In this document: positions 1-9,000 of the stretch, one piece after another
How the letters are laid out: each line of letters starts with the position of its first letter
Numbering within the stretch: position 1 is the first letter of the stretch
Source of the DNA: Deltaproteobacteria bacterium
GTDB taxonomy: Bacteria > Desulfobacterota > DSM-4660 > Desulfatiglandales > Desulfatiglandaceae
Reading direction: 5' to 3'
Length of the DNA: 64,000 nucleotides
Assembly: GCA_019307815.1 (NCBI GenBank)
Contig: JAFDIV010000005.1
Coordinates: 103,470-167,469 of the forward strand
Position numbers and translations under genes: made by a program
The notes under the pieces: generated by a model
The model's database searches: none
What the model was told of the DNA's origin: nothing
Seen by the model: only the letters and a program-made list of their open reading frames with translations

Positions 1-483
1 CAGACTGAGCTGCCCAAGTTCAAAGGCGTTTAAGAGAGAGACAGCCAGGAATATGATTTCTGCGTCGCTTTTGGGGCCTTGATCGCCAAACAACTCGGCG
101 TTGATTTGATGGAACTGGCGAAACCGGCCCTTTTGGGGCCTTTCATGACGAAACATGGGACCAATGGAATAGAATTTTTGTACGCCTCCTTCTTGATACA
201 ACCTGTTTTGGATATAGGCCCTGACCACAGAGGCAGTGGCCTCTGGCCGAAGGGTAAGGCCACGCCCCTTGCTGTCCGAGAAGGAATACATCTCCTTTGA
301 GACGATATCCGTATCCTTGCCGATACTCCTGGCAAAGAGTTCTGTACGCTCCAGTAGAGGTGTCCTGATTTCTCTAAAACCAAAACTCAGAAATACCCTG
401 CGGGCCTCCTGTTCCACCCGCTGCCAGTAAGATGTCTCGTTAGGGAGAATATCCCTGAAGCCCTTTATGGTCGTGAATTCCAA
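1..483 (-). CDS. hisS: Histidyl-tRNA synthetase, N-terminal part (cut by window edge)
   Basis: Charges tRNA-His with histidine in the cytoplasm. The minus strand reads EFTTIKGFRDILPNE, then PLLERTELFARSIGKDTDIV, then LTLRPEATASVVRAYI and MFRHERPQKGRFRQFHQ. These are the N-terminal helix, motif 1 region and motif 2 of class II HisRS. About 161 codons are present; the catalytic C-terminal half and anticodon-binding domain lie beyond position 1. The start is a TTG at 481-483, chosen because AGGAG sits about 7 nt upstream and the reading begins exactly at the family N-terminus. No in-frame ATG is available there. A terminator at 551-577 separates it from the arsA unit upstream. Assignment is firm from motif order. 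Confidence 0.95.
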   Translation of the reverse strand, partial: MEFTTIKGFRDILPNETSYWQRVEQEARRVFLSFGFREIRTPLLERTELFARSIGKDTDIVSKEMYSFSDSKGRGLTLRPEATASVVRAYIQNRLYQEGGVQKFYSIGPMFRHERPQKGRFRQFHQINAELFGDQGPKSDAEIIFLAVSLLNAFELGQLSL

Positions 484-550
484 TGCTTGCTCCTTTTATC
501 TTATCACATGTTGAGTGGTCTTCTACCAAAGCTCTAAGGGGTGGGTCAAT

Positions 551-577
551 AGATAAAAAAGGCCCCTTGGGCCTTAC
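551..577 (-). terminator. Rho-independent terminator downstream of the arsA unit
   Basis: On the minus strand AAGGCCC and GGGCCTT form a perfect 7-bp stem with a 3-nt loop, followed by TTTTATC. It lies after the small gene at 685-918 and before hisS, so it probably ends the ArsA transcript. Confidence 0.65.
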
Positions 578-684
578 CTGTTTGGCAGAGGTCATTTCTT
601 GGCAGGGAAAAGGCCTAGGTCTCCGCCTGCCAATGAAATGATCTCCTAGGGCCAATCAAAAAAAGAAGACGCTCCCCAGGCGCT

Positions 685-918
685 CTACTCCACCTTAATC
701 TTGGTTACCTTCTTTCCGCCTTGCTCTGAGGCCCCCTTCTCCAAGTCTTTGATCCGTTCATCCACCAGTGACCTGAGTGCCTTGAGGAACTCAATGCGGG
801 ATCGATTCAAATGGTCTCGAAATTTGGATTTTTTCCCGAACCCCTTTTCCAAGTCCCTGAAAAAGCGGCCTATTGGGCAGAGATATGGGGTTTGCTCAGT
901 GGCTTTCCCTTTGGCCAT
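685..918 (-). CDS. Small conserved-looking protein following ArsA ATPase
   Basis: A 77-residue basic protein of unknown function. It is rich in Lys, Arg and Glu and contains a CPIGRFFRDLEKGFGKK stretch followed by a predicted long helix (RIEFLKALRSLVDERI) and a lysine-rich tail. It has no signal peptide or membrane segment. Its ATG lies inside the 3' end of the ArsA-type gene (23-nt overlap), so the two are very likely co-translated, and the protein may work with the ATPase. I do not recognise a named family. The overlap and uniform codon use support it as a real gene. Confidence 0.6.
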   Translation of the reverse strand: MAKGKATEQTPYLCPIGRFFRDLEKGFGKKSKFRDHLNRSRIEFLKALRSLVDERIKDLEKGASEQGGKKVTKIKVE

Positions 919-2104
919 CTTCGCCTCCTTTGAAGTGAATACGTAAGAGATTTCCCTCCAATTTGGCCTTTACTGAGGTGGCCGCTGCCACCTGCCGCGG
1001 GAGAAGAATATGTTTCTTAAACCCGCCCAAGCGGATAATCAATTCATTTGCTGCCTTGTTAAGTTGTACAATATCCCTTTTTGCAAAGGGAAGTCTTAAT
1101 GTGAGCACATAGTCGCCGTCCTGCTTGGTGAACTGAAAGGGCGTACCTGTAAAAAGATGCTCAAGTGGGTCCCTTTTGCCATAAATCTTAGTGGCCAGTT
1201 CCATTAGGCTTTCTTCTCCCAGAACTTCATCCTTAAAAAGGAAAACGGGGAGAACGGGCACAGGGTCGAAATAGGCCTCGGCCTGTTTTCTATACCTTGC
1301 CTGGCTTTTTTTCCACTGAGCGAAAAACTGCTCATCAGCCCCCTTGGGGATGATCCTGTTCATGATGATACCGTCAATGTGCATACCGAAAAGGCTGAAA
1401 TAGAGAAACGCCCTCTGGGTTTCCTTGAGCACGACCTTTTCGGGATTGGTCACGAGACGCACCGTGGTTATATTTGGGTCCGTAAGAAGATCCTCAACCC
1501 CTTGAAGACGGTTGAAAAGCCTTTCAATGGCATCAAAATATTCATCCCCTGGAAGGGGTACATCATAGAGCCTTTTGGCAAAGGGCCGTGCGATTTTGGC
1601 CAGTCTTTTTTCCAGCTTGAAGATCTTTTTTATGTACCATTCCAGTGTGGTGGGGATGCTGATAAACCGAAGTGACTCTCCAGTAGGGGCACAGTCCAGG
1701 AGGATGGCATCATATTTGTTTTCCTTGGCATACTTATTGATATAAAGAAGAAGGCTGACCTCTTCCATCCCAGGAAGGATGGCCAGCTCCTCAGCCACAA
1801 TTTCGTCAAGGCCTGTGGTGTTGAACAGGGTGGACAGATACCGATGAATCTCGCCCCAGTTTCTTTGGATTTCCTCTTGGATGTCTAGCTCCTGGATCCA
1901 AAGATTTTCAGCCACCTTACGGGGCTTGCCCTTGTTAAGATCCAACAAATCTTTTCGTATATCAAATATATCCGAGAGGCTGTGCGCCACATCTAACGAG
2001 ACCACAATGGTTCGCCTGCCCAACTGGGCGGACCGCAGCCCTGTGGCAGCAGCCAAGGTGGTTTTTCCCACGCCTCCTTTTCCAGCAAAAAAGATAATAC
2101 GCAC
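896..2104 (-). CDS. ArsA/Get3-family ATPase
   Basis: A soluble deviant-Walker P-loop ATPase of the ArsA/Get3 family. The N-terminus carries [18 protein letters not shown] (P-loop), then VVSLDVAHSLSDIF (switch I), DCAPTGESLRF (switch II) and a helical region. A C-terminal small beta domain resembles the HSP20-like domain seen in bacterial ArsA proteins. It has a single ATPase domain, unlike duplicated arsenite-pump ArsA. No arsB, arsR or arsD is nearby, so arsenite transport is not supported; the substrate is unknown. I prefer the GTG at 2104 because translation then begins MRIIFFAGKGGVGK and GGAG lies 10 nt upstream. A TTG at 2143 with GGAGG upstream is an alternative adding 13 residues. Confidence 0.88.
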   Translation of the reverse strand: MRIIFFAGKGGVGKTTLAAATGLRSAQLGRRTIVVSLDVAHSLSDIFDIRKDLLDLNKGKPRKVAENLWIQELDIQEEIQRNWGEIHRYLSTLFNTTGLDEIVAEELAILPGMEEVSLLLYINKYAKENKYDAILLDCAPTGESLRFISIPTTLEWYIKKIFKLEKRLAKIARPFAKRLYDVPLPGDEYFDAIERLFNRLQGVEDLLTDPNITTVRLVTNPEKVVLKETQRAFLYFSLFGMHIDGIIMNRIIPKGADEQFFAQWKKSQARYRKQAEAYFDPVPVLPVFLFKDEVLGEESLMELATKIYGKRDPLEHLFTGTPFQFTKQDGDYVLTLRLPFAKRDIVQLNKAANELIIRLGGFKKHILLPRQVAAATSVKAKLEGNLLRIHFKGGEDGQRESH

Positions 2105-2159
2105 GCCTTGTTCGCTCCTTTTACGTGAACCCGACGACCCCAAGGGCCTTTAACCTCCA

Positions 2160-2651
2160 TTGGTATTGCCCATTGTACTTACCTTAAGCTCAGTGCCTGA
2201 GCCCATCAATGGTTATGATAACACAGGAGTAAGATTTTTCAAATCCGGCCCTCACTGCCTGTGATTTTTCCCTTTAACTCCTGAGCCCTGTATGTTATAT
2301 ATTTTTGGCCCTTGAGTCTCATTTTTTCGCCTCATTTTGTTTCCTTGCCCTGGTAGTTGGCACCTTATCCACTAAATAAATATCCTGATGAGCGAAGGCC
2401 TGGCCACAAAAGCGTAAACATGTCTTTATGCTTTTCCGATATCTAAATACAAAACTTCCAGTTTGAAGCCCCGAGAGAAAAGCCATGGATTCGGTATAGC
2501 ATGTTGCAGTAATGAGGTTCTATCCTAAATTTTCAGACGTGGAGGTATTGTGTTAACGGCCTGTTAGTATCTAGTAGGGGCAATTGCCACGCGTTTTGAC
2601 CTTCGGGATTCGGGTAAGGTTTTGGGTTAGAGGGTGGATTAAAAAGGCTAT
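2160..2651. other. Intergenic stretch without a gene
   Basis: About 490 bases between divergent units. No convincing ORF, RNA gene or strong sigma-70 promoter was recognised. It should contain promoters for both the ArsA unit (minus) and the binding-protein/kinase unit (plus). Confidence 0.5.
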
Positions 2652-2666
2652 GTGAAGGAGGATCCC

Positions 2667-3746
2667 ATGCGGTGGAAGCTAATCCCAAGGAGTTTGTGGT
2701 GTCTGTTGATCACATTTTGTCTTTTTTCCATAAGGGTTCCTGATTTATTGGCATCCTCAAGCACTTTGCCTAAAATCTTTATCCTTCACAGCTACGAACA
2801 GGGTCATGTTTGTGGGCAGCCCCAGCATGATGGGGTCATGGCTGCACTGCGGGAGACCGGGTTTATGAAAGGCCAGAACATTGAGCTGCGAGTTTATTAT
2901 ATGGATACCAAGCGTAAGAACAACACACCCGAACTAATCATGAATCAGGCCCACATAGCCCTTGAAAAAATCAGGTCTTTTCGCCCTACAATCCTTGTCA
3001 CCTTGGACGATAATGCCTTTCGCACGGTGGCCCTCAAGCTTGCAGACACCTCCCTTCCCATTGTCTTTTCTGGGATGAACGGGCAGCCTGAGGATTATGA
3101 TAAAGTGGTTCGTTTCATAGACTCCAGATCCCGGCCAGGTCATAACATTACGGGGGTATATGAAAAGCTTCATATCGCAGATGCCTTCAGGGTCCATTGC
3201 AGGCTTTTTCCTGGGGTCAAAAAAGTGAGGATCATTTTGGACACTTCTCCTACTGGCAGAGCTATCCATAAACAGATTAATCTGGAGTTGGCAAGAGAAT
3301 CAGTACCATGCGCATGGGATATCAGGATTGTGAGGAGCTGGGAAGCCTATCAAGAGCAGATACGCCTGGCAAATAGGTCTCCGGAGATCGGGGCCATATA
3401 TCCCGTTGCCCTTCTTCTAAAAGACAGTGCGGGAAGAACCTATACCGCACCTGAAATATTTGCATGGACCGTGAAAAACTCCCAGAGACCCGAGATAGCA
3501 GTCAATTATGCCTTCACACGGTTGGGGCTGTTTGGAGGGGCGGCGGTAGATTTCTTTGCTATGGGGCATCAGGCTGGGAAGATGGTGGCAGCAATCCTTA
3601 AGGGAGAAAGCGCAGGTAATATAGCGATAGAAGATGCGGAAAAATATGCCCTGGTCTTCAATCTCAAAAGGGCCAGGCAGCTAGGAATCAAGATACCCTC
3701 TGATGTTTTAATGGCTGCAGATGATATCATAACGGCAGATAAATAA
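2667..3746 (+). CDS. ABC-type periplasmic substrate-binding protein, sensor partner
   Basis: An exported binding protein of the ABC substrate-binding family that includes TrpX-like proteins (PF04392 type). It has a typical signal peptide (SLWCLLITFCLFSIRVPDLLASS, roughly residues 9-31). A two-lobed fold follows, with KIFILHSYEQGH, ILVTLDDNAFRTVA, LPIVFSGMNG, a P.HNITGV stretch and a C-terminal KRARQLGIKIPSDVL segment typical of the family. The ATG at 2667 is chosen because GGAGG lies 5 nt upstream; a GTG at 2652 would overlap that site. No permease or ATPase gene follows. Instead the next gene, 1 nt after the stop, encodes a membrane hybrid kinase. The protein therefore probably delivers a ligand signal to that kinase rather than feeding a transporter. 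Confidence 0.82.
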   Translation: MRWKLIPRSLWCLLITFCLFSIRVPDLLASSSTLPKIFILHSYEQGHVCGQPQHDGVMAALRETGFMKGQNIELRVYYMDTKRKNNTPELIMNQAHIALEKIRSFRPTILVTLDDNAFRTVALKLADTSLPIVFSGMNGQPEDYDKVVRFIDSRSRPGHNITGVYEKLHIADAFRVHCRLFPGVKKVRIILDTSPTGRAIHKQINLELARESVPCAWDIRIVRSWEAYQEQIRLANRSPEIGAIYPVALLLKDSAGRTYTAPEIFAWTVKNSQRPEIAVNYAFTRLGLFGGAAVDFFAMGHQAGKMVAAILKGESAGNIAIEDAEKYALVFNLKRARQLGIKIPSDVLMAADDIITADK

Positions 3747-3762
3747 GATGGGAAAGGTATTT

Positions 3763-6333
3763 ATGGCTTCGGCGAAAAAATTTTCACGATTCCTGATTTG
3801 GACCTTGATAGTATTTGAGGCGGCTTCCCTTGCGCTCGTGCTAGGAATCCTCTACACCCTGCTTAGCAGCAGCATGGAGAAGGATTTTCGCCATCAAGTT
3901 GAGGTTAGGCAGGTTGAAACCAGTATGGCGCTTCATGATCGCATCAGTCTTTTGAGGTCCCAGCTCCATGATATCAGTCTTAGCAATACCATAAGGGTGA
4001 GCCTTATGTTGGGGGTGAGGAACCAAATTCTTGAAACCATGAAGGCAAAATACCCTTCTTCCAATGGAGCGTTTTTCTTTGTTTGGGAAAAAGGACGCTC
4101 TGAATTTATCCCCCGGCTTCCGAAACAGTTCTCCCCCCTAAAACTCAAGCTTTTGGAGTTGGAGGAAGATCCCATTGACAAAGGAATAGTATTCGAACGC
4201 ATGGGAAATGGACACTATATCTGTCTATTTTCTGTCCCAATCAAAAGGAGAACCGAGCTTTTGGGCAGGGCCTATCTTATTTATGATTTCTCATCCGATC
4301 TTGCCTTCTGGCTACATATGGATGTTTATCCACATTCCAACCTACTTATTCTCGAAGGAAACCGTCTTTTGAATCCTCGTACCGGCCAGCAGGAAGCACT
4401 CTTGACCGATTCCGATATTTCCAGGGCCGATATAATTCCTGGGAAATTTTTTGTCCCATTAAAAGGTTTCCCAGGTCTTTTCTATTGCGCATCATCGGCG
4501 CCCCTTCAGCGGGGTAAAATGAATCTTCTCTTAATTCTCCTTTCTTTGTGCGTGGGCGTGTTTTTCCTAACGATGTTGGTTGCATTCATAATTGTTCGAA
4601 GGGTGAGTCGTCCTCTTGAACAGATCTCAGACCAGGCACTGGAAATAGCAAAGAACCCTGTCAAACCCTCCATTGATGAAAAGCAAATCCGTTACTTGGA
4701 GTTTCGCAAGTTGGTACAAGGATTCAATGAGGTGCTCAAGGCCCTTGTCCAGGCAAAGGAAAGACTAAAGCAAAAGGCTGAAGAGAAACTCAGGGAAAGT
4801 GAGGAACGGTATCGCAAGACATTCGATGCCTCCCCTTACTCCATTACCATTTCAAGGTTGAGCGATTCCCGTTTCTTGGAAGTTAATGAGGCCTTTTGCA
4901 AGATGACCGGTTATAGCAAGGAAGAGGTGATCGGAAAGACATCCTTTGATCTGAATCTTTATATTAGTACAGCAGACAGGAACAGGCTGTTGGATGCTCT
5001 CAAAACAGATGGTGAAGTAACCAATTTGGAGACGCAGTTCCGCAAGAAAAATGGGGAGGTAATAATTGGGCTTTTTTCAGCAAGGACGCTTCAATATGAA
5101 GGCCATGAGTGCATGGTTGCATTGGTTGCTGATATCACGGAACGCAAGGAGGCGGAAAAAGAAAGGGAGCGTCTTGAGGCCCAACTACGTCAGGCCCAGA
5201 AAATGGAGGCCATCGGAACCCTGGCAGGCGGAATTGCACATGATTTCAGAAACATCCTTCAAGCTATAATGGGATATTCTGAGATCCTTATGCTTGATTT
5301 GGATGAGGCCGGTGTGGGGCAGGAAGAGGTCAGGGAAATACGGAGAGCGGCAGAAAGGGCCTCTGAACTCACCCAGCAACTTCTCACGTTCGGTCGAAAG
5401 GTTGAAAGCAAGTTGAGGCCAGTGGACCTCAACCATGAAATAAGACAGGCACATAAGCTTCTTGAGAGGATTCTGCCTAAGACAATATCTATTCAGCTTA
5501 ACTTGGACAAGGATATCGAGAAGATAAATGCTGATCCTGCCCAGATTGAACAGGTATTATTGAATTTGGCCATAAATGCTAGGGATGCCATGCCAGATGG
5601 TGGCAGGCTTATCATCGAGACAGGGGCCGTGAAGTTGGATGAAAAGTACTGTGAGATGCACTTGGGAGCAAGGCCGGGCAAGTACGCCCTGCTGAGTGTC
5701 ACAGACACGGGCCAGGGAATGGACAAGGAAACCGTTGAGCACATCTTTGAACCCTTTTATACCACCAAAGGCAGCGGGAAGGGCACCGGCTTGGGCCTGG
5801 CCATGGTCTATGGGATAGTAAAGAGCCACGGTGGATATATAGTGTGCTATAGCGAACCAGGGTTGGGCACAAGTTTCAAGATCTATTTGCCAACGCTGGA
5901 ACAGGAGGCTTATTCGCAGCACTCCAGAGAGCAACTACTAAAGGAGCAGATTCCCAGGGGCCAAGGGGAGACGATTTTGGTAATCGATGACGACAAGGCG
6001 GTCCTTGATATCGTAAAAAAGGTACTTTCGAGATTTGGCTACCAGGTCTTGACCGCATCGGATGCCCGAAGTGGGATTCAAACATACAAGAAGGGAGATA
6101 CTGGAATAGACCTCGTTATCTTGGACTACATGATGCCAGAGATTGATGGGGCTGCTGCTCTCAAGGAGATCCATGAGATAAACCCTAATGCCAAGATAGT
6201 CATCGCAAGCGGATACTCCTTGGATAGCTCCAAAGAAGAAGAAATCGGCAGAATGGCAAGAGGATTTTTGAAAAAACCTTTCAATCTTGACCAGATGCTG
6301 GGACAGATCAGAAGAATTATAGATGAGCCGTAG
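3763..6333 (+). CDS. Hybrid sensor histidine kinase (sensor-PAS-HisKA-HATPase-receiver)
   Basis: Membrane sensor kinase of a two-component phosphorelay. Numbering from the longer ATG start at 3748: membrane helix about 13-37, periplasmic sensor about 40-255, second helix about 258-283, HAMP-like linker with RVSRPLEQI, PAS domain about 350-465. Then an H box GGIAHDFRNILQ (His498), an N box LNLAINARDAMPDGG, G boxes DTGQGM and GTGLGLAMV, and a C-terminal receiver with VIDDD and LVILDYMMPEIDG. The ATG at 3763 has GGAAAGG upstream and is preferred; the ATG at 3748 lacks a good ribosome site. No separate output regulator is adjacent. The coupled periplasmic binding protein upstream suggests it reports ligand binding there. 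Confidence 0.9.
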   Translation: MASAKKFSRFLIWTLIVFEAASLALVLGILYTLLSSSMEKDFRHQVEVRQVETSMALHDRISLLRSQLHDISLSNTIRVSLMLGVRNQILETMKAKYPSSNGAFFFVWEKGRSEFIPRLPKQFSPLKLKLLELEEDPIDKGIVFERMGNGHYICLFSVPIKRRTELLGRAYLIYDFSSDLAFWLHMDVYPHSNLLILEGNRLLNPRTGQQEALLTDSDISRADIIPGKFFVPLKGFPGLFYCASSAPLQRGKMNLLLILLSLCVGVFFLTMLVAFIIVRRVSRPLEQISDQALEIAKNPVKPSIDEKQIRYLEFRKLVQGFNEVLKALVQAKERLKQKAEEKLRESEERYRKTFDASPYSITISRLSDSRFLEVNEAFCKMTGYSKEEVIGKTSFDLNLYISTADRNRLLDALKTDGEVTNLETQFRKKNGEVIIGLFSARTLQYEGHECMVALVADITERKEAEKERERLEAQLRQAQKMEAIGTLAGGIAHDFRNILQAIMGYSEILMLDLDEAGVGQEEVREIRRAAERASELTQQLLTFGRKVESKLRPVDLNHEIRQAHKLLERILPKTISIQLNLDKDIEKINADPAQIEQVLLNLAINARDAMPDGGRLIIETGAVKLDEKYCEMHLGARPGKYALLSVTDTGQGMDKETVEHIFEPFYTTKGSGKGTGLGLAMVYGIVKSHGGYIVCYSEPGLGTSFKIYLPTLEQEAYSQHSREQLLKEQIPRGQGETILVIDDDKAVLDIVKKVLSRFGYQVLTASDARSGIQTYKKGDTGIDLVILDYMMPEIDGAAALKEIHEINPNAKIVIASGYSLDSSKEEEIGRMARGFLKKPFNLDQMLGQIRRIIDEP

Positions 6334-6390
6334 TCTTGATTTGGCCATTATGCTTATGGCCGGGACTGTCTGGGCCCTGCACTATAACCC

Positions 6391-6921
6391 CTATTTGTTT
6401 ATTTTGAGGCTTGCCAGAAAAAGGCTGGAGATGGTTTTACTATCTTTGATTTGGCCGTTGGATATCATTACAAGGGCGTCGCTCAATGTAACCTCTTTGA
6501 CTTCCAGTATCTCATCCTGGTCCAAGTTCTGGCGCGAGGGTGTCAATTCCATTGCTAGGTATACATGAATCCTTTCATCTGAATAAGCTGGGAGCGGCGC
6601 AATTACTCCCAGCTTTTCCCACTTGTCAGCCCTAAAACCTGTTTCTTCCTCAAGCTCTCTCTTGGCACATTCCAGTGGGGACTCATTTCCATTAAGCGTC
6701 CCAGCAGGCACTTCCCAAATGGTCTCTGCCATGGCATGGCGGTACTGGCGCAGCAAGATAACGGTTTTGTCATTCTTCAACGCTACGATGGCCGCAGCAC
6801 CAGGATGGCGTATAATATCCATATCCAGTGTAACACCATTTGGAAGTGTGACATTATCCCGCACCAGTTTAAAAACCCTTGCCTCATGAATCATCGTCTG
6901 ATTGTTGACCTTTGCCTTCAT
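6391..6921 (-). CDS. Nudix hydrolase, ADP-ribose pyrophosphatase type
   Basis: Cleaves nucleoside-diphosphate-linked compounds, most likely ADP-ribose, in the cytoplasm. The Nudix box is complete: GTLNGNESPLECAKRELEEE, with the E-x7-REL-x-EE pattern and TG following. It is preceded by LLRQYRHAMAETIWEVPAG, the hallmark of the ADP-ribose pyrophosphatase subgroup (NudF-like). Its 176 residues match that subgroup. AAGG lies 6 nt before the ATG. It converges with the kinase gene upstream and appears to be monocistronic. Confidence 0.88.
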   Translation of the reverse strand: MKAKVNNQTMIHEARVFKLVRDNVTLPNGVTLDMDIIRHPGAAAIVALKNDKTVILLRQYRHAMAETIWEVPAGTLNGNESPLECAKRELEEETGFRADKWEKLGVIAPLPAYSDERIHVYLAMELTPSRQNLDQDEILEVKEVTLSDALVMISNGQIKDSKTISSLFLASLKINK

Positions 6922-7037
6922 AATAACCTTATTACTTTATCATCCGTTGGGGCCACTATAAGAGGGCCCATGGCCAGATGTCAAATGACAAATAAGAAGA
7001 TGCTAGGAGACAGGAGATAATTCCTTAATCCCCTTGA

Positions 7038-7232
7038 TCAGGGGTGTGACACATATGGAGGGAGAGGGGGGCACTTATGCAAGAGGGCTGACCCTTTTTT
7101 GCCGTCTTCATTGTCTTCTATGAATTCCTGGATCTTGTTGTCCAAGTCGCGGAGAGAGTCCATCACATCTTCCAAGGTAAGGTTTCCCCTATGGGCAATG
7201 GGGCGTTGGGAAGGATTCAGTTTATCGGCCAT
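7038..7232 (-). CDS. Small acidic protein of unknown function
   Basis: About 64 residues from the ATG at 7232 (MADKLNPSQRPIAHRGNLT), which has AGGAGG and AGGA upstream. A longer in-frame start at 7259 exists but would bury the ribosome site. The middle (LEDVMDSLRDLDNKIQEFIEDN) looks like a short amphipathic or coiled-coil helix; the tail is Pro-rich. No family is recognised. It stands alone between the Nudix and amidase genes on the same strand. Confidence 0.45.
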   Translation of the reverse strand: MADKLNPSQRPIAHRGNLTLEDVMDSLRDLDNKIQEFIEDNEDGKKGSALLHKCPPLPPYVSHP

Positions 7233-7479
7233 GGTCCTTTTGCCTCCTGCTTGCCTCAATCGAAGAATTAGAGGTCTGCCTATGGAATAAGTCTTTAACA
7301 GTAGACTTAAGCAAGGCCCGTGCCTTTACTGTCCTATGACGAAATTACCGTAAAATCATGGGCTTAAAAAACACGGCGGGTTTAGAAAAATGAAGGAGCG
7401 GTCGGATAAGCCACAGGGGTAGGCAATATTTTCCGGGCGTCAAAGGGCTCCAGGGCATAAGCCTTGGGTGCTGAAGTGG

Positions 7480-8901
7480 CTAAGATCTATTGTGACTCAC
7501 CTTAGGCCAGTGGTCATTCCAGGGCCGGAGTTGTTGATAGGCATAAGCAGCCCGCAGTACAAGATCCTCACCATGGTGCGGGCCAATGATTTGAAGCCCG
7601 GCAGGAAGCCCTGTGCGAGTTAGTCCCGAGCGGACGGTTGCTGCCGGATGAGCAGATAGGTTGAAGGGATAGGTAAATGCTACTGCCCAAAGGATAGGAA
7701 TAGATTGCCCTTCAATCTCCATTGGAGGAGGCCCTCCGGCTGCAAAGGCCTCAGTGGGTAGGGTAGGCGTAAGCAAAAGGTCGTATTCCTCGAAGATTTG
7801 CCAAAGGGTATTGTTAAGGGCAGTAATGGTTTTGGCATGCTGAATCCATGTGTCCAAAGTAACGGTTTTCACGTAGTCAAGGGCAGCTACGATGGCTCGG
7901 CCTATTTGATCACGATATCGGTCAAGGATTTCACTGAGCTGGGCATAAATCTCCTTGCCCACAAGATCGGACCATGTTTCGCTTACATCAGGAAACCGAC
8001 CTTTCCAAATCTCCACATGATGGCCGAGCTCTTCAAAGCCTCCAGCTGTTCTCTGGGCCAGATCCATGACATCCTTTTGGACCGGGGCAAAACCCATGTC
8101 AGGCGAAAAGGCAATTCGAAGTGGGGGCAGATCTGCTTTAAGTGAATGTAGATAAGAGCAATGGGGGGTAGGTAGTGAGGCGGGATCCGCAGGATGGTAC
8201 CCAGATGTGATGTCCAGGTACAGGGCTGCATCTTCAACAGTGCGACACAAGGGCCCGAGGGTCCAGAGACACGTGGTGTTCAACACCGGGAAAGGCCCTA
8301 AAGGTATTCGCCCATAGGTAGGTTTGATGCCGAAACATCCTGTATAACAGGCGGGTATGCGTATGGAGCCTCCAGCGTCAGATCCCGTTGAAATGGGTAC
8401 CATGCCCGAGGCCACTGCGGCGGCTGATCCGCCACTGGAGCCCCCAGGCGTCCGCTCCAGATTCCATGGGTTCCGGGTGATGCCAAATAGCCTGTTTTTG
8501 GTAAAGCCGGTGAAGCCGAACTCAGGCGTGTTGGTCTTTCCCAAAACAATGGCCCCCGCCTTTTTCAGGCGTCCCACCTGGATTGAATCCCGACCTGCCA
8601 TGTTGTCTTTGAATGGGATAGATCCATAGGTGGTGGGCATTCCCTTTACGTCTTCGAGGTCTTTTACTCCTATGGGAATTCCAGCTAGAGGGCCGGGATC
8701 TTGACCGCGGGCTATATCATCAGCCAGTGTCTTTGCCTCTGTGAGGGCCTCTTCGGCCCTAAGGGCCACAAAGGCGTTTACGAGTGGGTTGACTTCCTCA
8801 ATCCTGGCCAGGCAGGACTCTACCAGTTCCACAGGCGAGAGGTCTCCCTTGCGGATGAGCTGTGAGAGCTCGCAAGCCGATTTGTACCTTAGCTCTTCCA
8901 T
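7480..8901 (-). CDS. Amidase signature family hydrolase
   Basis: Hydrolyses a C-N amide bond using the Ser-cisSer-Lys triad. The sequence shows GIPIGVKD (Lys80), TPGGSSGGSAAAV (cis-Ser155) and STGSDAGGSIRIPA (nucleophile Ser179). Conserved N-terminal VELVESCLARIEEVNPLVNAF and C-terminal GLPAGLQIIGPHHGEDLVL complete the family pattern. Length (473 residues) is usual. It resembles GatA but no gatB or gatC is adjacent, so it is more likely a stand-alone amidase with unknown substrate than the amidotransferase subunit. Separate transcription is likely because flanking gaps exceed 90 bases. Confidence 0.88.
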   Translation of the reverse strand: MEELRYKSACELSQLIRKGDLSPVELVESCLARIEEVNPLVNAFVALRAEEALTEAKTLADDIARGQDPGPLAGIPIGVKDLEDVKGMPTTYGSIPFKDNMAGRDSIQVGRLKKAGAIVLGKTNTPEFGFTGFTKNRLFGITRNPWNLERTPGGSSGGSAAAVASGMVPISTGSDAGGSIRIPACYTGCFGIKPTYGRIPLGPFPVLNTTCLWTLGPLCRTVEDAALYLDITSGYHPADPASLPTPHCSYLHSLKADLPPLRIAFSPDMGFAPVQKDVMDLAQRTAGGFEELGHHVEIWKGRFPDVSETWSDLVGKEIYAQLSEILDRYRDQIGRAIVAALDYVKTVTLDTWIQHAKTITALNNTLWQIFEEYDLLLTPTLPTEAFAAGGPPPMEIEGQSIPILWAVAFTYPFNLSAHPAATVRSGLTRTGLPAGLQIIGPHHGEDLVLRAAYAYQQLRPWNDHWPKVSHNRS

Positions 8902-9000
8902 GGGAATTTCTTTCTTTTTAGGTCATTTTGAATGACATTAACCACGGTTATAAAATCTCTCGTTTTGCTCAAGGTGACAACTTGCTGAAATCAGTGAAGA

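Noticed and set aside
440..655. Open frame between hisS and the small gene
   Set aside because: It overlaps the hisS start and a terminator hairpin and has no protein-like pattern.
2340..2650. Possible riboswitch or structured leader before the binding-protein gene
   Set aside because: No conserved core of a known class could be matched by eye and no strong pairing was found.
6334..6390. Terminator between hybrid kinase and Nudix gene
   Set aside because: A 6-bp GGCCAT/ATGGCC stem exists but no T-run follows on either strand.
7480..8901. gatA, the Glu-tRNA amidotransferase subunit
   Set aside because: No gatB or gatC nearby, and an AsnRS gene is present; the general amidase family is the safer call.
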